The notes: generated from the letters alone by a model not told the origin. Counted from the stretch's first letter, positions 26,897 through 35,559 are shown. The stretch is 64,000 nucleotides of DNA from Paludibacterium sp. B53371 (GCF_018802765.1 NZ_CP069163.1:2490311-2554310), one strand, 5' to 3'. Numbers and translations are program-made.

Positions 26897-27681
26897 TGCG
26901 CCGCCTGATTCTCTGCGCCGATGATTTTGCCCAGTCCCCCGCCATCAGCCGCGGCATTCTGGCACTGATCGATGCGGGCAGGTTGTCGGCCACCAGTGTG
27001 TTTTCCTTGTCGGATTGCTGGCCTGAACTGGCCCCGGAACTATCAGACCGTGCCGTGGATGTCGGCCTGCATTTCAACCTGACCGAAGCACTCGGCCAGC
27101 CGGTGCGCGGACTGGGCTACTGGCTGCTGATGAGCCAGCTGCGGACCCTGTCCCGGCAGCAGCTGTGCCATCAATGGCTGCAGCAGATCGATGCCTTCGC
27201 CGACAAGCTGGGGCGCTTGCCGGATTATCTCGATGGCCATCAGCACGTGCATGCCCTGCCGGTGGTACGCAACGCCATGACCGATGCCATCGCCCTGCGC
27301 TGGCCAGCCGCGGACAAGCCTTATATCCGGCGCCCGGACCGACTGGCTGATGCCGGTGACAGCGCGTTCAAGGGACGGGTACTGCGGGGATGTTGCGCCG
27401 GTTTCTCGGGCCACTTGCAACAACATGGCCTGCAAGGGCCGGACTGGTTTGCCGGCCTGTACTCGCTGACGCCGGCGGCCGACTTTGCCGGTCTGATGCG
27501 TCACTGGCTGCAGACCATGCCGGATGGCGGACTGATCATGTGCCATCCCGGAGACCCCGATGAGCGCCCGGACCCGATCTCGGCCACGCGCCCGCTGGAG
27601 TGGGCCTGGCTGGCCGGTGACGGCTTTGCGGACGACATGGCCAGCGCCGGGGTGACCCTGAGCCGCTACACGCCGGTCTAA
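26896..27681 (+). CDS. ChbG/YdjC/HpnK-family carbohydrate deacetylase
   Basis: This is a 261-residue metal-dependent deacetylase of the YdjC fold. The N-terminal metal site is LILCADDFAQSPAISRGI, and the other His ligands lie in DVGLHFNLTE and DGHQHVHALPVV. The C-terminal MCHPGDPDE is also conserved. Relatives deacetylate N-acetylated sugars such as chitooligosaccharides, or act in hopanoid synthesis (HpnK). Its place in an ArnT-GT2-GtrA operon suggests deacetylation of a lipid-linked or transferred amino sugar, analogous to ArnD in the aminoarabinose pathway. ATG 26896 overlaps the gtrA stop. Its 3' end overlaps the convergent pseudouridine synthase by 4 bases. Confidence 0.85.
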   Translation: MRRLILCADDFAQSPAISRGILALIDAGRLSATSVFSLSDCWPELAPELSDRAVDVGLHFNLTEALGQPVRGLGYWLLMSQLRTLSRQQLCHQWLQQIDAFADKLGRLPDYLDGHQHVHALPVVRNAMTDAIALRWPAADKPYIRRPDRLADAGDSAFKGRVLRGCCAGFSGHLQQHGLQGPDWFAGLYSLTPAADFAGLMRHWLQTMPDGGLIMCHPGDPDERPDPISATRPLEWAWLAGDGFADDMASAGVTLSRYTPV

Positions 27682-28355
27682 AGCCGGTCGCGCAGGTTCG
27701 CCGGACGCCAGTCTGCCTGCGTCAGCAGGGCATGCAGGGCCGGCAGACGAAACCATTCGCCCTCGGTTGGCGGACATTCGAAATCAAAGACCTCTTCCCC
27801 CAGACGAAAGCGCAGCGACCAGGCATGCAGATAGCCGCGATCGACCGGCGGCTGGCTGGCCGGATGATAGAGCGGATCGCCCAGAATCGGTGCCCCCAGA
27901 CTCTTCATGGCCACCCGCAGCTGGTGGGTCTTGCCGGTCAGCGGCTTGAGAAAGAACAGCCGGATGCCCGGCTGCAGCGACGTACTGAGGAAGCGGGTGC
28001 GCGCCGGCTGGTGCTGCGCACTCGTCAGCCGCCAGGCCCCGCCCCTTCCCTTGAGCATGTCACCGCTGATCAGTCCCTGTTTCTTGCCCGGCTTGCGATC
28101 CGACAGCGCCAGATAGAGCTTGTCCATCTGCCGCTCAGCCAGTTGTTGCGACAATGCCCGCGCCACGTCGGGTGAACGTGCCAGCAACAGCAAGCCCGAG
28201 GTCATGCGATCCAGGCGGTGAACCGGCCAGACCTCCCCCAGCCCGGCGCGCACTGCCTCCACCAGCCCGGTTTCTTCCCCCTGATGGTGAAAGCTGACTC
28301 CCGCCTGCTTGTCGATCAGGAAAAAGCGCGGATCTTCATGCACAAGACGGAACAA
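27678..28355 (-). CDS. RluA-family pseudouridine synthase
   Basis: This is a 225-residue RNA pseudouridine synthase. The catalytic motif is HRLDRMTSGLLLLA, with the Asp that attacks the uridine. The LTGKTHQLRVAMKSLGAPIL segment is the second family motif. It lacks an S4 RNA-binding domain, like the short RluA/TruC-type enzymes, so a tRNA or single-site rRNA target is likely; which one is not clear. It starts two bases after the oxidoreductase stop, implying an operon, and its 3' end overlaps the convergent deacetylase gene by 4 bases. Confidence 0.88.
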   Translation of the reverse strand: MFRLVHEDPRFFLIDKQAGVSFHHQGEETGLVEAVRAGLGEVWPVHRLDRMTSGLLLLARSPDVARALSQQLAERQMDKLYLALSDRKPGKKQGLISGDMLKGRGGAWRLTSAQHQPARTRFLSTSLQPGIRLFFLKPLTGKTHQLRVAMKSLGAPILGDPLYHPASQPPVDRGYLHAWSLRFRLGEEVFDFECPPTEGEWFRLPALHALLTQADWRPANLRDRL

Positions 28356-28357
28356 GG

Positions 28358-29341
28358 CTATTCTCCCCGGTAGCGCACGCCCAGCGCACTGCGCGCCTGA
28401 TCCAGCAGGGCAATCATGCGCCGCGAGTGCGTGTGGCTCAGAATCGGGCTTTCCAGTCCGCCGGCCCGCAGCAACTGGCAGAAATGCGCGGTTTCATAAT
28501 TCAGGCCGCCACCGCTGACCGGTTCATCCAGTTCGACCACGCGGCCATCCTGGTACTGAATGGTGGCCCGGGCCGGATTCCACCACTTGTCGTGCAGGGT
28601 GACATGCCCGCGCGTCCCGGCGAGCAGGGCGTCCCCCTTGCCGCAGACATCCAGCCCGCTATACAGCTGGGCAAAGCCGTCGTCAAAACCGACATTCAGG
28701 CTGGCAAACAGATCAATGCCCTCGCCGCTCAGGCGACCCAGGGTCTGCACTGTACGCGCCTCACCCAACCAGTCCACGGCCAGAAACGCACCGTAGATGC
28801 CAACGTCCAGCAAGCCACCACCCGCCTGCTCATGACGAAAGACACTATGACCGGCCGGCAGGCCGGCACTGGCAAAGCCGGCGCGCACCAGCCGGACCGG
28901 ACCGATCGGGTCTTTGGCAAGCTGCTGGCGCAGACGCTGATAGAGGGGGAAAAATGGTGGCTTCATGGCCTCCATGAAGAGCCGGCCATGCTGTCTGGCA
29001 CCTTGCAGCACCTGCTCCAGCTGACGGGCATTGAGGGCGGCAGGTTTTTCGCACAGCACGGCCTTGCCGGCGGCCAGCGCCTGGCAGGCATAGTCGGCAT
29101 GACTGTCGTGCAGGGTGGCGATGTAGATCGCCTCCACCTCGCTGGCCAGCAGGTCCGCCAGCCCGGCGCAGACCTGGGCCTGCCCCCGTGCCGCCAAGTC
29201 GGCGGCAGCCTCGGGACGGCGTGCCCAGACATGGGTCAGGCAGGCCTCGGGCACCGCCTGCAGCGAATCGACAAAGCGGCGCGCAATGCTGCCGGCACCG
29301 ATGATGCCAAAACGCACTGGCGGGCGTGAAAAGTCGGACAT
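28358..29341 (-). CDS. Gfo/Idh/MocA family oxidoreductase
   Basis: This is a 327-residue NAD(P)-dependent dehydrogenase. The nucleotide-binding motif is RFGIIGAGSIARRFVDSL, followed by the characteristic AVLCEKPAALNARQLEQV with the Glu-Lys-Pro motif. The C-terminal substrate domain opens with KPPFFPLYQRLRQQL and includes GGGLLDVGIYG with the conserved Asp/Tyr. ATG 29341 has GGAG five bases upstream, so it is chosen over 29365. Family members act on sugars, trans-dihydrodiols or related polyols; the substrate here is unknown. Confidence 0.87.
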   Translation of the reverse strand: MSDFSRPPVRFGIIGAGSIARRFVDSLQAVPEACLTHVWARRPEAAADLAARGQAQVCAGLADLLASEVEAIYIATLHDSHADYACQALAAGKAVLCEKPAALNARQLEQVLQGARQHGRLFMEAMKPPFFPLYQRLRQQLAKDPIGPVRLVRAGFASAGLPAGHSVFRHEQAGGGLLDVGIYGAFLAVDWLGEARTVQTLGRLSGEGIDLFASLNVGFDDGFAQLYSGLDVCGKGDALLAGTRGHVTLHDKWWNPARATIQYQDGRVVELDEPVSGGGLNYETAHFCQLLRAGGLESPILSHTHSRRMIALLDQARSALGVRYRGE

Positions 29342-29392
29342 GGTGACTCCATCAGAACAGGGCAAGCATTGTGCCTGCCGCCCCGGGCCGGA

Positions 29393-29863
29393 TCAATCGT
29401 CTGCCAGCTCGCGCATGCGCGCTTCGGCCTCGATGCGCATCTTGCGGCGGATTTCCGCCTGGCGAAAACGCTTTTTCTGCTCGTCGGTTTCCAGTGTCAG
29501 AGGAGGCACGGCAACCGGCTTGCCCTCTTGCAGGGCGACCATGGTGAAGTAACAACTGTTGGTATGACGAACCATGCGCTGCTGGATGTTCTCCGCCACC
29601 ACCTTGATCCCGACCTCCATCGAGGTGCGGCCGGCGTGATTGACGCAGGCCAGAAAGGTCACCAGCTCTCCGACGTGGATCGGCTGCTTGAACAGCACCT
29701 GGTCGACCGACAGCGTCACCACATAACTGCCGGCATAGCGACTGGCACAGGCATAGGCCACCTGATCCAGCAGCTTGAGCAGCACGCCACCGTGAACGTT
29801 ACCGGAAAAATTCGCCATGTCGGGTGTCATCAGCACCGACATCACCAGCTCTCGCTCAGCCAT
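29393..29863 (-). CDS. acyl-CoA thioesterase (YciA/hot-dog fold)
   Basis: This is a 156-residue hot-dog thioesterase. Family residues are seen in MTPDMANFSGNVHGGVLLKLLDQVAYACAS, where the catalytic Asn/Asp region and the HGG turn are conserved. HVGELVTFLACVNHAGRTSMEV also fits. A basic C-terminal tail (RQAEIRRKMRIEAEARMREL) is helical. ATG 29863 is chosen because AGGAGA lies about six bases upstream. YciA-type enzymes hydrolyse a range of acyl-CoAs in the cytosol and help keep free CoA available. Confidence 0.88.
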   Translation of the reverse strand: MAERELVMSVLMTPDMANFSGNVHGGVLLKLLDQVAYACASRYAGSYVVTLSVDQVLFKQPIHVGELVTFLACVNHAGRTSMEVGIKVVAENIQQRMVRHTNSCYFTMVALQEGKPVAVPPLTLETDEQKKRFRQAEIRRKMRIEAEARMRELADD

Positions 29864-29943
29864 TCGCGTCTCCTGAGTAAACAAGCACCATGATGCCATC
29901 CGTCATGTGGTGCTATGATAAAGAATCACAAGGTGTTGATTCC

Positions 29944-30471
29944 ATGTCGATATCAAGCATATCTGCCAGCAGCTACAGTGGCTTCCCTGCACCGACGGGC
30001 AGCAATGGCCAGCCGCTGACACCGGCGCAGCAAAAGCAGGTGGCCGATTTGCAGGCCGCCGACCGCGACGTGCGTGCCCATGAACAGGCACACATGGCGG
30101 CCGCCGGCGGTCTGGCGACCGGTGGCGCCAGCTTTACCTATCAGACCGGACCGGATGGCAAGCAGTATGCCATTGCCGGCGAGGTGCCGATCGCCATTTC
30201 CACCGGCAGTTCGCCGCAGCAAACCATTGCCCTGGCACGCCAAATGGAAAAGGCGGCGCTGGCACCGGCTGATCCCTCGCCGCAGGATCGCAAGGTGGCT
30301 GCCAGCGCCCAGCAGATGATCGCCAGGGCGGAGGCGCAACTGCGCGAGCAACAGATGCAAAAACAACAGGCTGGCAGCCCGGATCAAGCTGCCAGCCCCA
30401 CCTACTCGGCCAGTGGTACCACCGAAAGTGCTACCGCCACGAGCGGCAGCCTGATCAACACCTACGCCTGA
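29944..30471 (+). CDS. SprA-related putative metallopeptidase
   Basis: This is a 175-residue protein with the core LQAADRDVRAHEQAHMAAAG and the segment GASFTYQTGPDGKQYAIAGE. This matches the SprA-related family (the group containing the putative Campylobacter-type metalloprotease). HEQAH fits HExxH and may bind zinc. The N-terminus is Ser/Gly/Pro-rich with no clear signal peptide, and the C-terminus is a Gln/Ala/Ser-rich tail. ATG 29944 is chosen, with AAGGTG upstream. The 3' end overlaps the convergent ATPase gene by 10 bases. Function is unproven. Confidence 0.78.
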   Translation: MSISSISASSYSGFPAPTGSNGQPLTPAQQKQVADLQAADRDVRAHEQAHMAAAGGLATGGASFTYQTGPDGKQYAIAGEVPIAISTGSSPQQTIALARQMEKAALAPADPSPQDRKVAASAQQMIARAEAQLREQQMQKQQAGSPDQAASPTYSASGTTESATATSGSLINTYA

Positions 30472-32747
30472 TCTCCGCGCTGACCTGCCAGCCGCAAGCC
30501 ATTGCCGACCACCATCAGACTGGCGCCCACATCGGCAAACACCGCCATCCACAAAGAAGCATGACCTGCCAGCGCCAGGGCAAAGAACACCAGTTTGATC
30601 GCCAGTGCCAGCCCCAGATTGAAATACAGTACCCGCATGGTACGGCGTGCCAGGGCAAACATTGGCGGCAGCTTGCTCAGGCGATCCTCCATCAGGGCGA
30701 CCGAGGCGGTTTCCAGCGCCGTATCCGAGGCCGCGCCCATGGCGATACCCAGATCGGCCCGTGCCAGCGCCGGCGCATCATTCACCCCGTCGCCAACCAT
30801 GGCCACGACACCGTAACGGCGCTGCAGCGCTTCGATCTGCTGCAGCTTGTCCTGTGGCAACAGGGCACCGTGCGCCTCCTCGATGCCGGCCACCTGGGCC
30901 AGGCTGTCCACGACGCGCTGGTTATCGCCGGACAGAATGACGCTGTGCACCCCCAGTGCCGCGAGGCGTGACACGCTGTCGGCCGCGTCATGACGTGGCT
31001 TGTCCGCCACGGCGATCAGTGCCAGCACCTGCTGCTCAGCCATCAGCACCAGGGCGGCCTGCCCCTTGGCCTCGACATGATCCAGAGCCTGCAACAGCGC
31101 ATCATTCAAGGCACCGGCCTGTTCGGCCATGCGCCGGCTGCCCATGGCATACAGGCGCCCATCGATGCGTCCCTGCACTCCCAGACCAGCCTGTTCGCTC
31201 AGGCCTTCGGCCACGGGCAAGCTCAGGGCCCGCTCACTGGCCGCGCGCTGCAGGGCGCGCGCCAGGGGGTGTGTGGAATGGGCATCCAGGGCGGCGGCCA
31301 GCGTCAGGACGGCTTCTTCGCTCTGCGCATCAAAGGGCTGGATCCCCACCACCTCGGTCTGCCCGGTGGTCAGGGTACCGGTCTTGTCGAAGGCCACGGC
31401 CTTGACGCGGGCGGCAGTTTCCAGCGCCTCGCCACCCTTGATCAACAATCCCTGCCGCGCGGCAGAAGCCAGCGCACTGACCAGCGTCACCGGCGTGGCA
31501 ATCACCATGGCGCAAGGGCAGGCAATCACCAGCAGCACCAGCGACTGATAGAACGCTTCACGTGCCGGCATCAGTCCGAACCAGGGCAGCAGGATTGCCG
31601 CCGCCACGGCCAGCAGTACCACGACCGGCGTGTAAATCAGCGCAAACCGGTCGATGAAGCGCTGAGTCGGCGCACGCGAGGCCTGGGCATCGCGGACGCT
31701 GTCGATGATGCGCGCCAGCACCGAGCCGTCCGCGGCGGCATGGCTGACCATTTCGATCAGGCCCTGGCCATTGATGCTGCCGGCAAAGACAGTGCCCCCT
31801 ACCCCCTTGTCGCGCGGCAGACTCTCGCCGGTAATCGGTGCCTCATTGAAGCTGCTTTCGCCCGCGATGATCTCGCCATCCAGCGGCACGCGTTCGCCCG
31901 GACGCACCCGCAGTCGGCTGCCGACAGCCACCTCGGCCACCGGCACCTCGCGCCAGCCGGACCGGGCATCGGCCAGCCAGGCCGTGGCCGGAGCCAGGCT
32001 CATCAATTCACGCACGGCCTGTCCGACCCGGGCCAGCGACATGGCCTCGAGTTTTTCCGCCAGACTGAACAGGAACAGCACCATGGCCGCTTCCGGCCAC
32101 TGACCGATGATCAGCGCCCCGGTGACCGCCAGGGCCATGAGGAAATGGATGTTCATCACCCGTGAACGCAGGGCAATCCAGCCCTTTCTCAGCGTCGGCA
32201 GACCGCCGCAGGCAATCGAGATCAACACCAGGGCGATCACCAGCGGATGATGATCGGTCGACACCCAGGCCACGCCTTCGGCGGCCACCGCAGCCAGGCC
32301 GGAAAGGAGGAAACCGGTTTCACGCAGGGGATGACGGGCCGTAGCCACCGGCGCGTCCACTGCCTGCAGAGGCTCGGCCTGCATGCCGACATGGCCGATG
32401 GCACGGATGACCTGGTCGATGTCGAGCTGATGGTGCTCGATGGTCAGGATGCGTTCGAAGAAGTCAAAATGCAGCCCGGTCACACCCGGCACCTGGGCCA
32501 GTGCTTTTTCAATCAGCCGCGCTTCGGTCGGACAGTCCATGGCCTGGATACGCAGCGACGTCCGCAGCGCGCCAGTCTGTTCGCTCAGACGGCTTTGCAA
32601 GGCGGCCTGACTGCCGCAGCAGCCACCCGCGGCATGCTCATGCTGGTGCTCATGCTGGTGCTCATGCTCATGCTCATGCTCATGCTTCGGCTCGCAGGCA
32701 TGTCCCTGGCAACCGCAGCCCTGCTTCCGGAAAATCGACTCGCTCAT
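30462..32747 (-). CDS. heavy-metal P1B-type ATPase (Cd/Zn/Pb efflux)
   Basis: This 761-residue ATPase exports soft divalent metals across the inner membrane. The N-terminus has a Cys-rich start (GCGCQGHAC), then a His-Glu/Gln tract at residues 22-38, a GGCCGS motif and a ferredoxin-like HMA domain with MDCPTE instead of the usual CxxC. The membrane metal site is CPC (IACPCAMVIATP). The phosphorylation site is DKTGTLTTGQ and the hinge is GDGVNDAPALARA. ATG 32747 has AAGGA upstream. It is divergent from a CadR-type regulator across a MerR operator, so Cd/Pb/Zn specificity (ZntA/CadA) is favoured over copper. Confidence 0.93.
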   Translation of the reverse strand: MSESIFRKQGCGCQGHACEPKHEHEHEHEHQHEHQHEHAAGGCCGSQAALQSRLSEQTGALRTSLRIQAMDCPTEARLIEKALAQVPGVTGLHFDFFERILTIEHHQLDIDQVIRAIGHVGMQAEPLQAVDAPVATARHPLRETGFLLSGLAAVAAEGVAWVSTDHHPLVIALVLISIACGGLPTLRKGWIALRSRVMNIHFLMALAVTGALIIGQWPEAAMVLFLFSLAEKLEAMSLARVGQAVRELMSLAPATAWLADARSGWREVPVAEVAVGSRLRVRPGERVPLDGEIIAGESSFNEAPITGESLPRDKGVGGTVFAGSINGQGLIEMVSHAAADGSVLARIIDSVRDAQASRAPTQRFIDRFALIYTPVVVLLAVAAAILLPWFGLMPAREAFYQSLVLLVIACPCAMVIATPVTLVSALASAARQGLLIKGGEALETAARVKAVAFDKTGTLTTGQTEVVGIQPFDAQSEEAVLTLAAALDAHSTHPLARALQRAASERALSLPVAEGLSEQAGLGVQGRIDGRLYAMGSRRMAEQAGALNDALLQALDHVEAKGQAALVLMAEQQVLALIAVADKPRHDAADSVSRLAALGVHSVILSGDNQRVVDSLAQVAGIEEAHGALLPQDKLQQIEALQRRYGVVAMVGDGVNDAPALARADLGIAMGAASDTALETASVALMEDRLSKLPPMFALARRTMRVLYFNLGLALAIKLVFFALALAGHASLWMAVFADVGASLMVVGNGLRLAGQRGDQA
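32633..32686. repeat. nine tandem hexamers encoding the His-rich tract
   Basis: CATGCT units repeat nine times without interruption, with GGTGCT as the third and fifth unit. On the coding strand they encode alternating His-Glu, with His-Gln at the variant units, in the N-terminus of the metal ATPase. The repeat is in frame, so slippage would change tract length without frameshifting. Confidence 0.9.
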
Positions 32748-32782
32748 CACGCTATCCTTGCCGTGCATTACTGTTGTAGCGA

Positions 32783-32813
32783 ATTCCACACCCTGAAGCT
32801 ACTATAGGGTCAA
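32783..32813 (-). promoter_or_regulatory. CadR-type operator and promoter of the metal ATPase
   Basis: On the minus strand TTGACC (32813-32808) and TGGAAT (32788-32783) are spaced by 19 bp. The long spacer holds an inverted repeat ACCCT-N11-AGGGT (32790-32810). A 19-bp spacer with the operator between -35 and -10 is the hallmark of MerR-family activation. The operator closely resembles CadR/PbrR sites. Confidence 0.85.
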
Positions 32814-32835
32814 GCACTTTTTTGCGAGAGTCTTG

Positions 32836-33282
32836 ATGCTGATTGGAGAACTGGCCAAACTGGCAGGCTGTGAGGTGGAAACCATCCGCTTCTACGAGAA
32901 GGAAAAACTGCTGTCGGCGCCCGAGCGCAGCGCCTCGGGCTATCGCCATTATCGCAGCGACCACCTGGGTGAGCTGAACTTCATCCTGCACTGTCGTTCG
33001 CTGGGCATTTCCCTGGCCGAAATCCGTCAGCTGGCCAATTTCCGCGCCGACCCTTCACTGGCCTGCGAAGAGATCAACCAGTTGATCGACCAGCATATCA
33101 AGAGTGTGCACCAGCAACTGGAGTCGCTGCGACTGCTGGAGCAGCAACTGCTGACCTTGCGCCAGCGTTGCCAGCACAGCAGTGATGCCGCTCATTGCGG
33201 GATTCTGCAGACGCTGGTACAGGCCGCCGAAGGTGAGCCCTGTGCCTGTCATGGCGCCCTCCCGTCGCAGACGGCGAATTGA
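32836..33282 (+). CDS. cadR: MerR-family Cd(II)/Pb(II)-responsive regulator CadR
   Basis: This is a 148-residue MerR-type activator. The winged-helix domain reads MLIGELAKLAGCEVETIRFY with ASGYRHYRSDHLGELNFI. It is followed by the dimerisation helix and a metal site with Cys77, Cys112 and Cys121. The first two occupy the positions known for CadR, where Cys77, Cys112 and Cys119 bind Cd. A C-terminal CACHG adds extra thiols, as in CadR with its His/Cys tail. ATG 32836 is used; a TTG at 32833 is in frame directly before it. It is divergent from the ATPase and should activate it in response to Cd, Pb or Zn. Confidence 0.9.
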   Translation: MLIGELAKLAGCEVETIRFYEKEKLLSAPERSASGYRHYRSDHLGELNFILHCRSLGISLAEIRQLANFRADPSLACEEINQLIDQHIKSVHQQLESLRLLEQQLLTLRQRCQHSSDAAHCGILQTLVQAAEGEPCACHGALPSQTAN

Positions 33283-33361
33283 ACCCTGCCCCCTCGTCCT
33301 TTACACGGGCTTGATACCAAAGATCAGTAGTCCATCGCTGGCACGATCTCTATTTTTTATC

Positions 33362-33381
33362 CGGATGTAATCACACATCCG
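33362..33381 (+). promoter_or_regulatory. inverted repeat upstream of carbonic anhydrase
   Basis: CGGATGT and ACATCCG are perfect 7-bp arms around six bases, 35 bases upstream of the carbonic anhydrase start in an AT-rich stretch. It may be an operator or an mRNA stem. No regulator is assigned. Confidence 0.35.
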
Positions 33382-33415
33382 AATATTTACAACAGCTATA
33401 GAAAAATAGAGAGCC

Positions 33416-34006
33416 ATGGAAACTGTCAATCGATTACTCATCGCCAATCAGGCCTGGGCAGAACGCTGCCGGGCCCGCGACCCGGAGGCGTTTCTGCACC
33501 TGAGCCGCGGGCAACGGCCATCGGTCTTCTGGGTCGGCTGTGCCGACAGCCGGGTACCTGCCGAGCGACTGACCAACGCCGCACCCGGCGAACTCTTTGT
33601 TTATCGCCATATCGCCAACTTGCTGCTCGATCAGCATGGCACCGCCATGAGCGCCCTGGAGTACGCGGTCGAGGTGCTGCAAGTCCCGCATATCGTGATC
33701 TGCGCCCATAGTGGTTGCGGTGGTGTGCGAGCGGCACTCGAGGGCAGCTTTGCAGAAGACTCTTCACTGGGGCGTCATTTGCAACCACTGGTACAGTTGG
33801 CCCGGCGTCATGCCAGCGATCTGCAGGCCTTCGGGCAAGAGGCCGAACGGATCGATTGTCTGGCGCAGTTGAGCGTCATGACCCAACTCGAACAACTGGC
33901 GCAACTGCCTTTGATCCGGCAAGCCCGGCGCCGCCCGGTCCTGCATGGCCTGATGTTTGATCTGGGCAGCGGCCGCCTGCGGCGCCTGCCCCATCCGGGA
34001 GCGTGA
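33416..34006 (+). CDS. can: beta-class carbonic anhydrase
   Basis: This 196-residue zinc enzyme interconverts CO2 and bicarbonate. The zinc ligands Cys42, His98 and Cys101 (GCADSR and CAHSGCGG) fall at the same residue numbers as in E. coli Can, with the Asp44-Arg46 dyad also present. No signal peptide is present. The SulP gene starts two bases after its stop, so the pair is surely co-transcribed, suggesting coupled bicarbonate transport and hydration. A ribosome site is not obvious before ATG 33416 (TAGAGAGCC). Confidence 0.93.
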   Translation: METVNRLLIANQAWAERCRARDPEAFLHLSRGQRPSVFWVGCADSRVPAERLTNAAPGELFVYRHIANLLLDQHGTAMSALEYAVEVLQVPHIVICAHSGCGGVRAALEGSFAEDSSLGRHLQPLVQLARRHASDLQAFGQEAERIDCLAQLSVMTQLEQLAQLPLIRQARRRPVLHGLMFDLGSGRLRRLPHPGA

Positions 34007-34007
34007 T

Positions 34008-35552
34008 ATGCAGCTGAATGACATCACTCGCGAAGTCGGCGCCGCACTGGTGGTTTATCTGGTCGCCCTGCCCCTCTGCCTGGGCATCGCCAGTGCCTGT
34101 GGCGTGCCGCCTCAGGCAGGCATCATGGCCGGCATCCTCGGCGGCATCGTCATCGGGCTCGGCAGCGGCTCTCAGGTCAGCGTCAGCGGGCCGGCGGCCG
34201 GGTTGATTCTCATTGTGGTCAATGCCATCGGCCAGATTGGTTTTCCCGGTTTGCTGGTGGCAACCTCGCTCGCCGGCGTCATGCAATGGCTGCTGGGGCT
34301 GACCGGGTTTCACCGGCTGATGGGCTTCATTCCTGCCGCGGTCATCAAGGGGATGCTGGCCGCCATTGGCGCGACGCTGGTGCTGCGCCAGCTACCGGTA
34401 CTGCTGGGAATGGGCCGCTTGCCCGGTCTGCACGACACCGATGCACTGATTGCCCGCCATACCGCCGTCCAGCAGGAGGCACTGGGACTGTGGCATCTTG
34501 ATACCGGTTTCGGCGTCTGGTTGCCCGCGCCACTGCTGGCCGGGCTGCTCACCTTGTGTTTGCTGATCGCCTGGCCGGCCAGGCTCAGGCGCCTGCCCGT
34601 GCCCATCCTGGCGGTCATCGCATCGGCCATGCTCGCCTGGGCTTTGCCCCGGTTTTTCCCCAGCCTGTCTCTCCCCGCCAGCGCATTTGTCAACTTGCCA
34701 CCACTCCCCGGCTGGTCCGAATGGGCACAGTGGCTGCCAACGCCTGACTGGTCCTGGCTGACGCATCCGGTGCTCTGGCAAATCGCGCTGGAACTCGCGC
34801 TCATTGCCAGCCTGGAGACCTTGCTCAGTCTGGAGGCCATGCAACAGCTGCGCCCCAGCCTGCCACCCGCCCCGCTGAAAAGAGAGTTACTGGCGCAGGG
34901 GACAGGCAATTTGCTGGCCGGGTTGCTGGGCAGTCTGCCACTGACGGCCGTGATCGTTCGCAGCTCGGCCAATATTCAGGCCGGAGCACGCACCCGCTGG
35001 TCCACCATCCTGCATGGCTTGTTGCTGCTTCTCAGCGTGGCCTGGCTGATCCCGCTGATTCGTCTGGTACCGCTGGCCAGTCTGGCGGCCATCCTGTTGC
35101 TCACCGGCTGGAAGCTGGCCAATCCTGTTCTGTTGCGATCCATGCTGCACCGACCCCGACAGGAATCACTGCCCTTCGTGGTCACGTTGCTGGGAGCGAT
35201 GATGCTGGACCTCCTCAGCGGTATTGTGCTTGGGGTGCTGACCAGCATCGGCTTCATGCTGTGGCGACAACTGAAGAACAACCTGCACATGACCATTGCG
35301 GGCGATGACTACCTGCTGGTCCTCAATCAGGATGTGTCCTTCATGAACCGTCCGCTGCTCAAACAGCGATTGGCCTGTGTCCCGGACCGGGCGGCGCTGG
35401 TGATTGATGCAGAGCATATGGATACCATTGATCTGGATGCTCTGGACGTGCTGGAAAATGAGTTGCGCAACCTGCGTGCGCGAGGCGTGAGCATCGAACT
35501 GCGCCATTGGCCGGTACACTGCCGCCAGCCTGAGGGCGGAGATCCGGTGTAG
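34008..35552 (+). CDS. SulP family anion transporter with STAS domain
   Basis: This is a 514-residue inner-membrane transporter with about 11-12 helices. The N-terminal SulP region (YLVALPLCLGIASACGVPPQ then SVSGPAAGLILIVVNAIGQ) is conserved, and a C-terminal STAS domain (RAALVIDAEHMDTIDLDALD) follows. SulP members carry sulfate, bicarbonate or other anions. The tight coupling to carbonic anhydrase (start two bases after its stop, GGAG eight bases upstream) supports bicarbonate, as in other CA-SulP pairs and fusions. The substrate remains inference. Confidence 0.88.
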   Translation: MQLNDITREVGAALVVYLVALPLCLGIASACGVPPQAGIMAGILGGIVIGLGSGSQVSVSGPAAGLILIVVNAIGQIGFPGLLVATSLAGVMQWLLGLTGFHRLMGFIPAAVIKGMLAAIGATLVLRQLPVLLGMGRLPGLHDTDALIARHTAVQQEALGLWHLDTGFGVWLPAPLLAGLLTLCLLIAWPARLRRLPVPILAVIASAMLAWALPRFFPSLSLPASAFVNLPPLPGWSEWAQWLPTPDWSWLTHPVLWQIALELALIASLETLLSLEAMQQLRPSLPPAPLKRELLAQGTGNLLAGLLGSLPLTAVIVRSSANIQAGARTRWSTILHGLLLLLSVAWLIPLIRLVPLASLAAILLLTGWKLANPVLLRSMLHRPRQESLPFVVTLLGAMMLDLLSGIVLGVLTSIGFMLWRQLKNNLHMTIAGDDYLLVLNQDVSFMNRPLLKQRLACVPDRAALVIDAEHMDTIDLDALDVLENELRNLRARGVSIELRHWPVHCRQPEGGDPV

Positions 35553-35559
35553 TGCGGGC

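Noticed and set aside
33310-33328. FNR-like TTGAT ... ATCA upstream of carbonic anhydrase
   Set aside because: The half sites are separated by seven bases instead of four.
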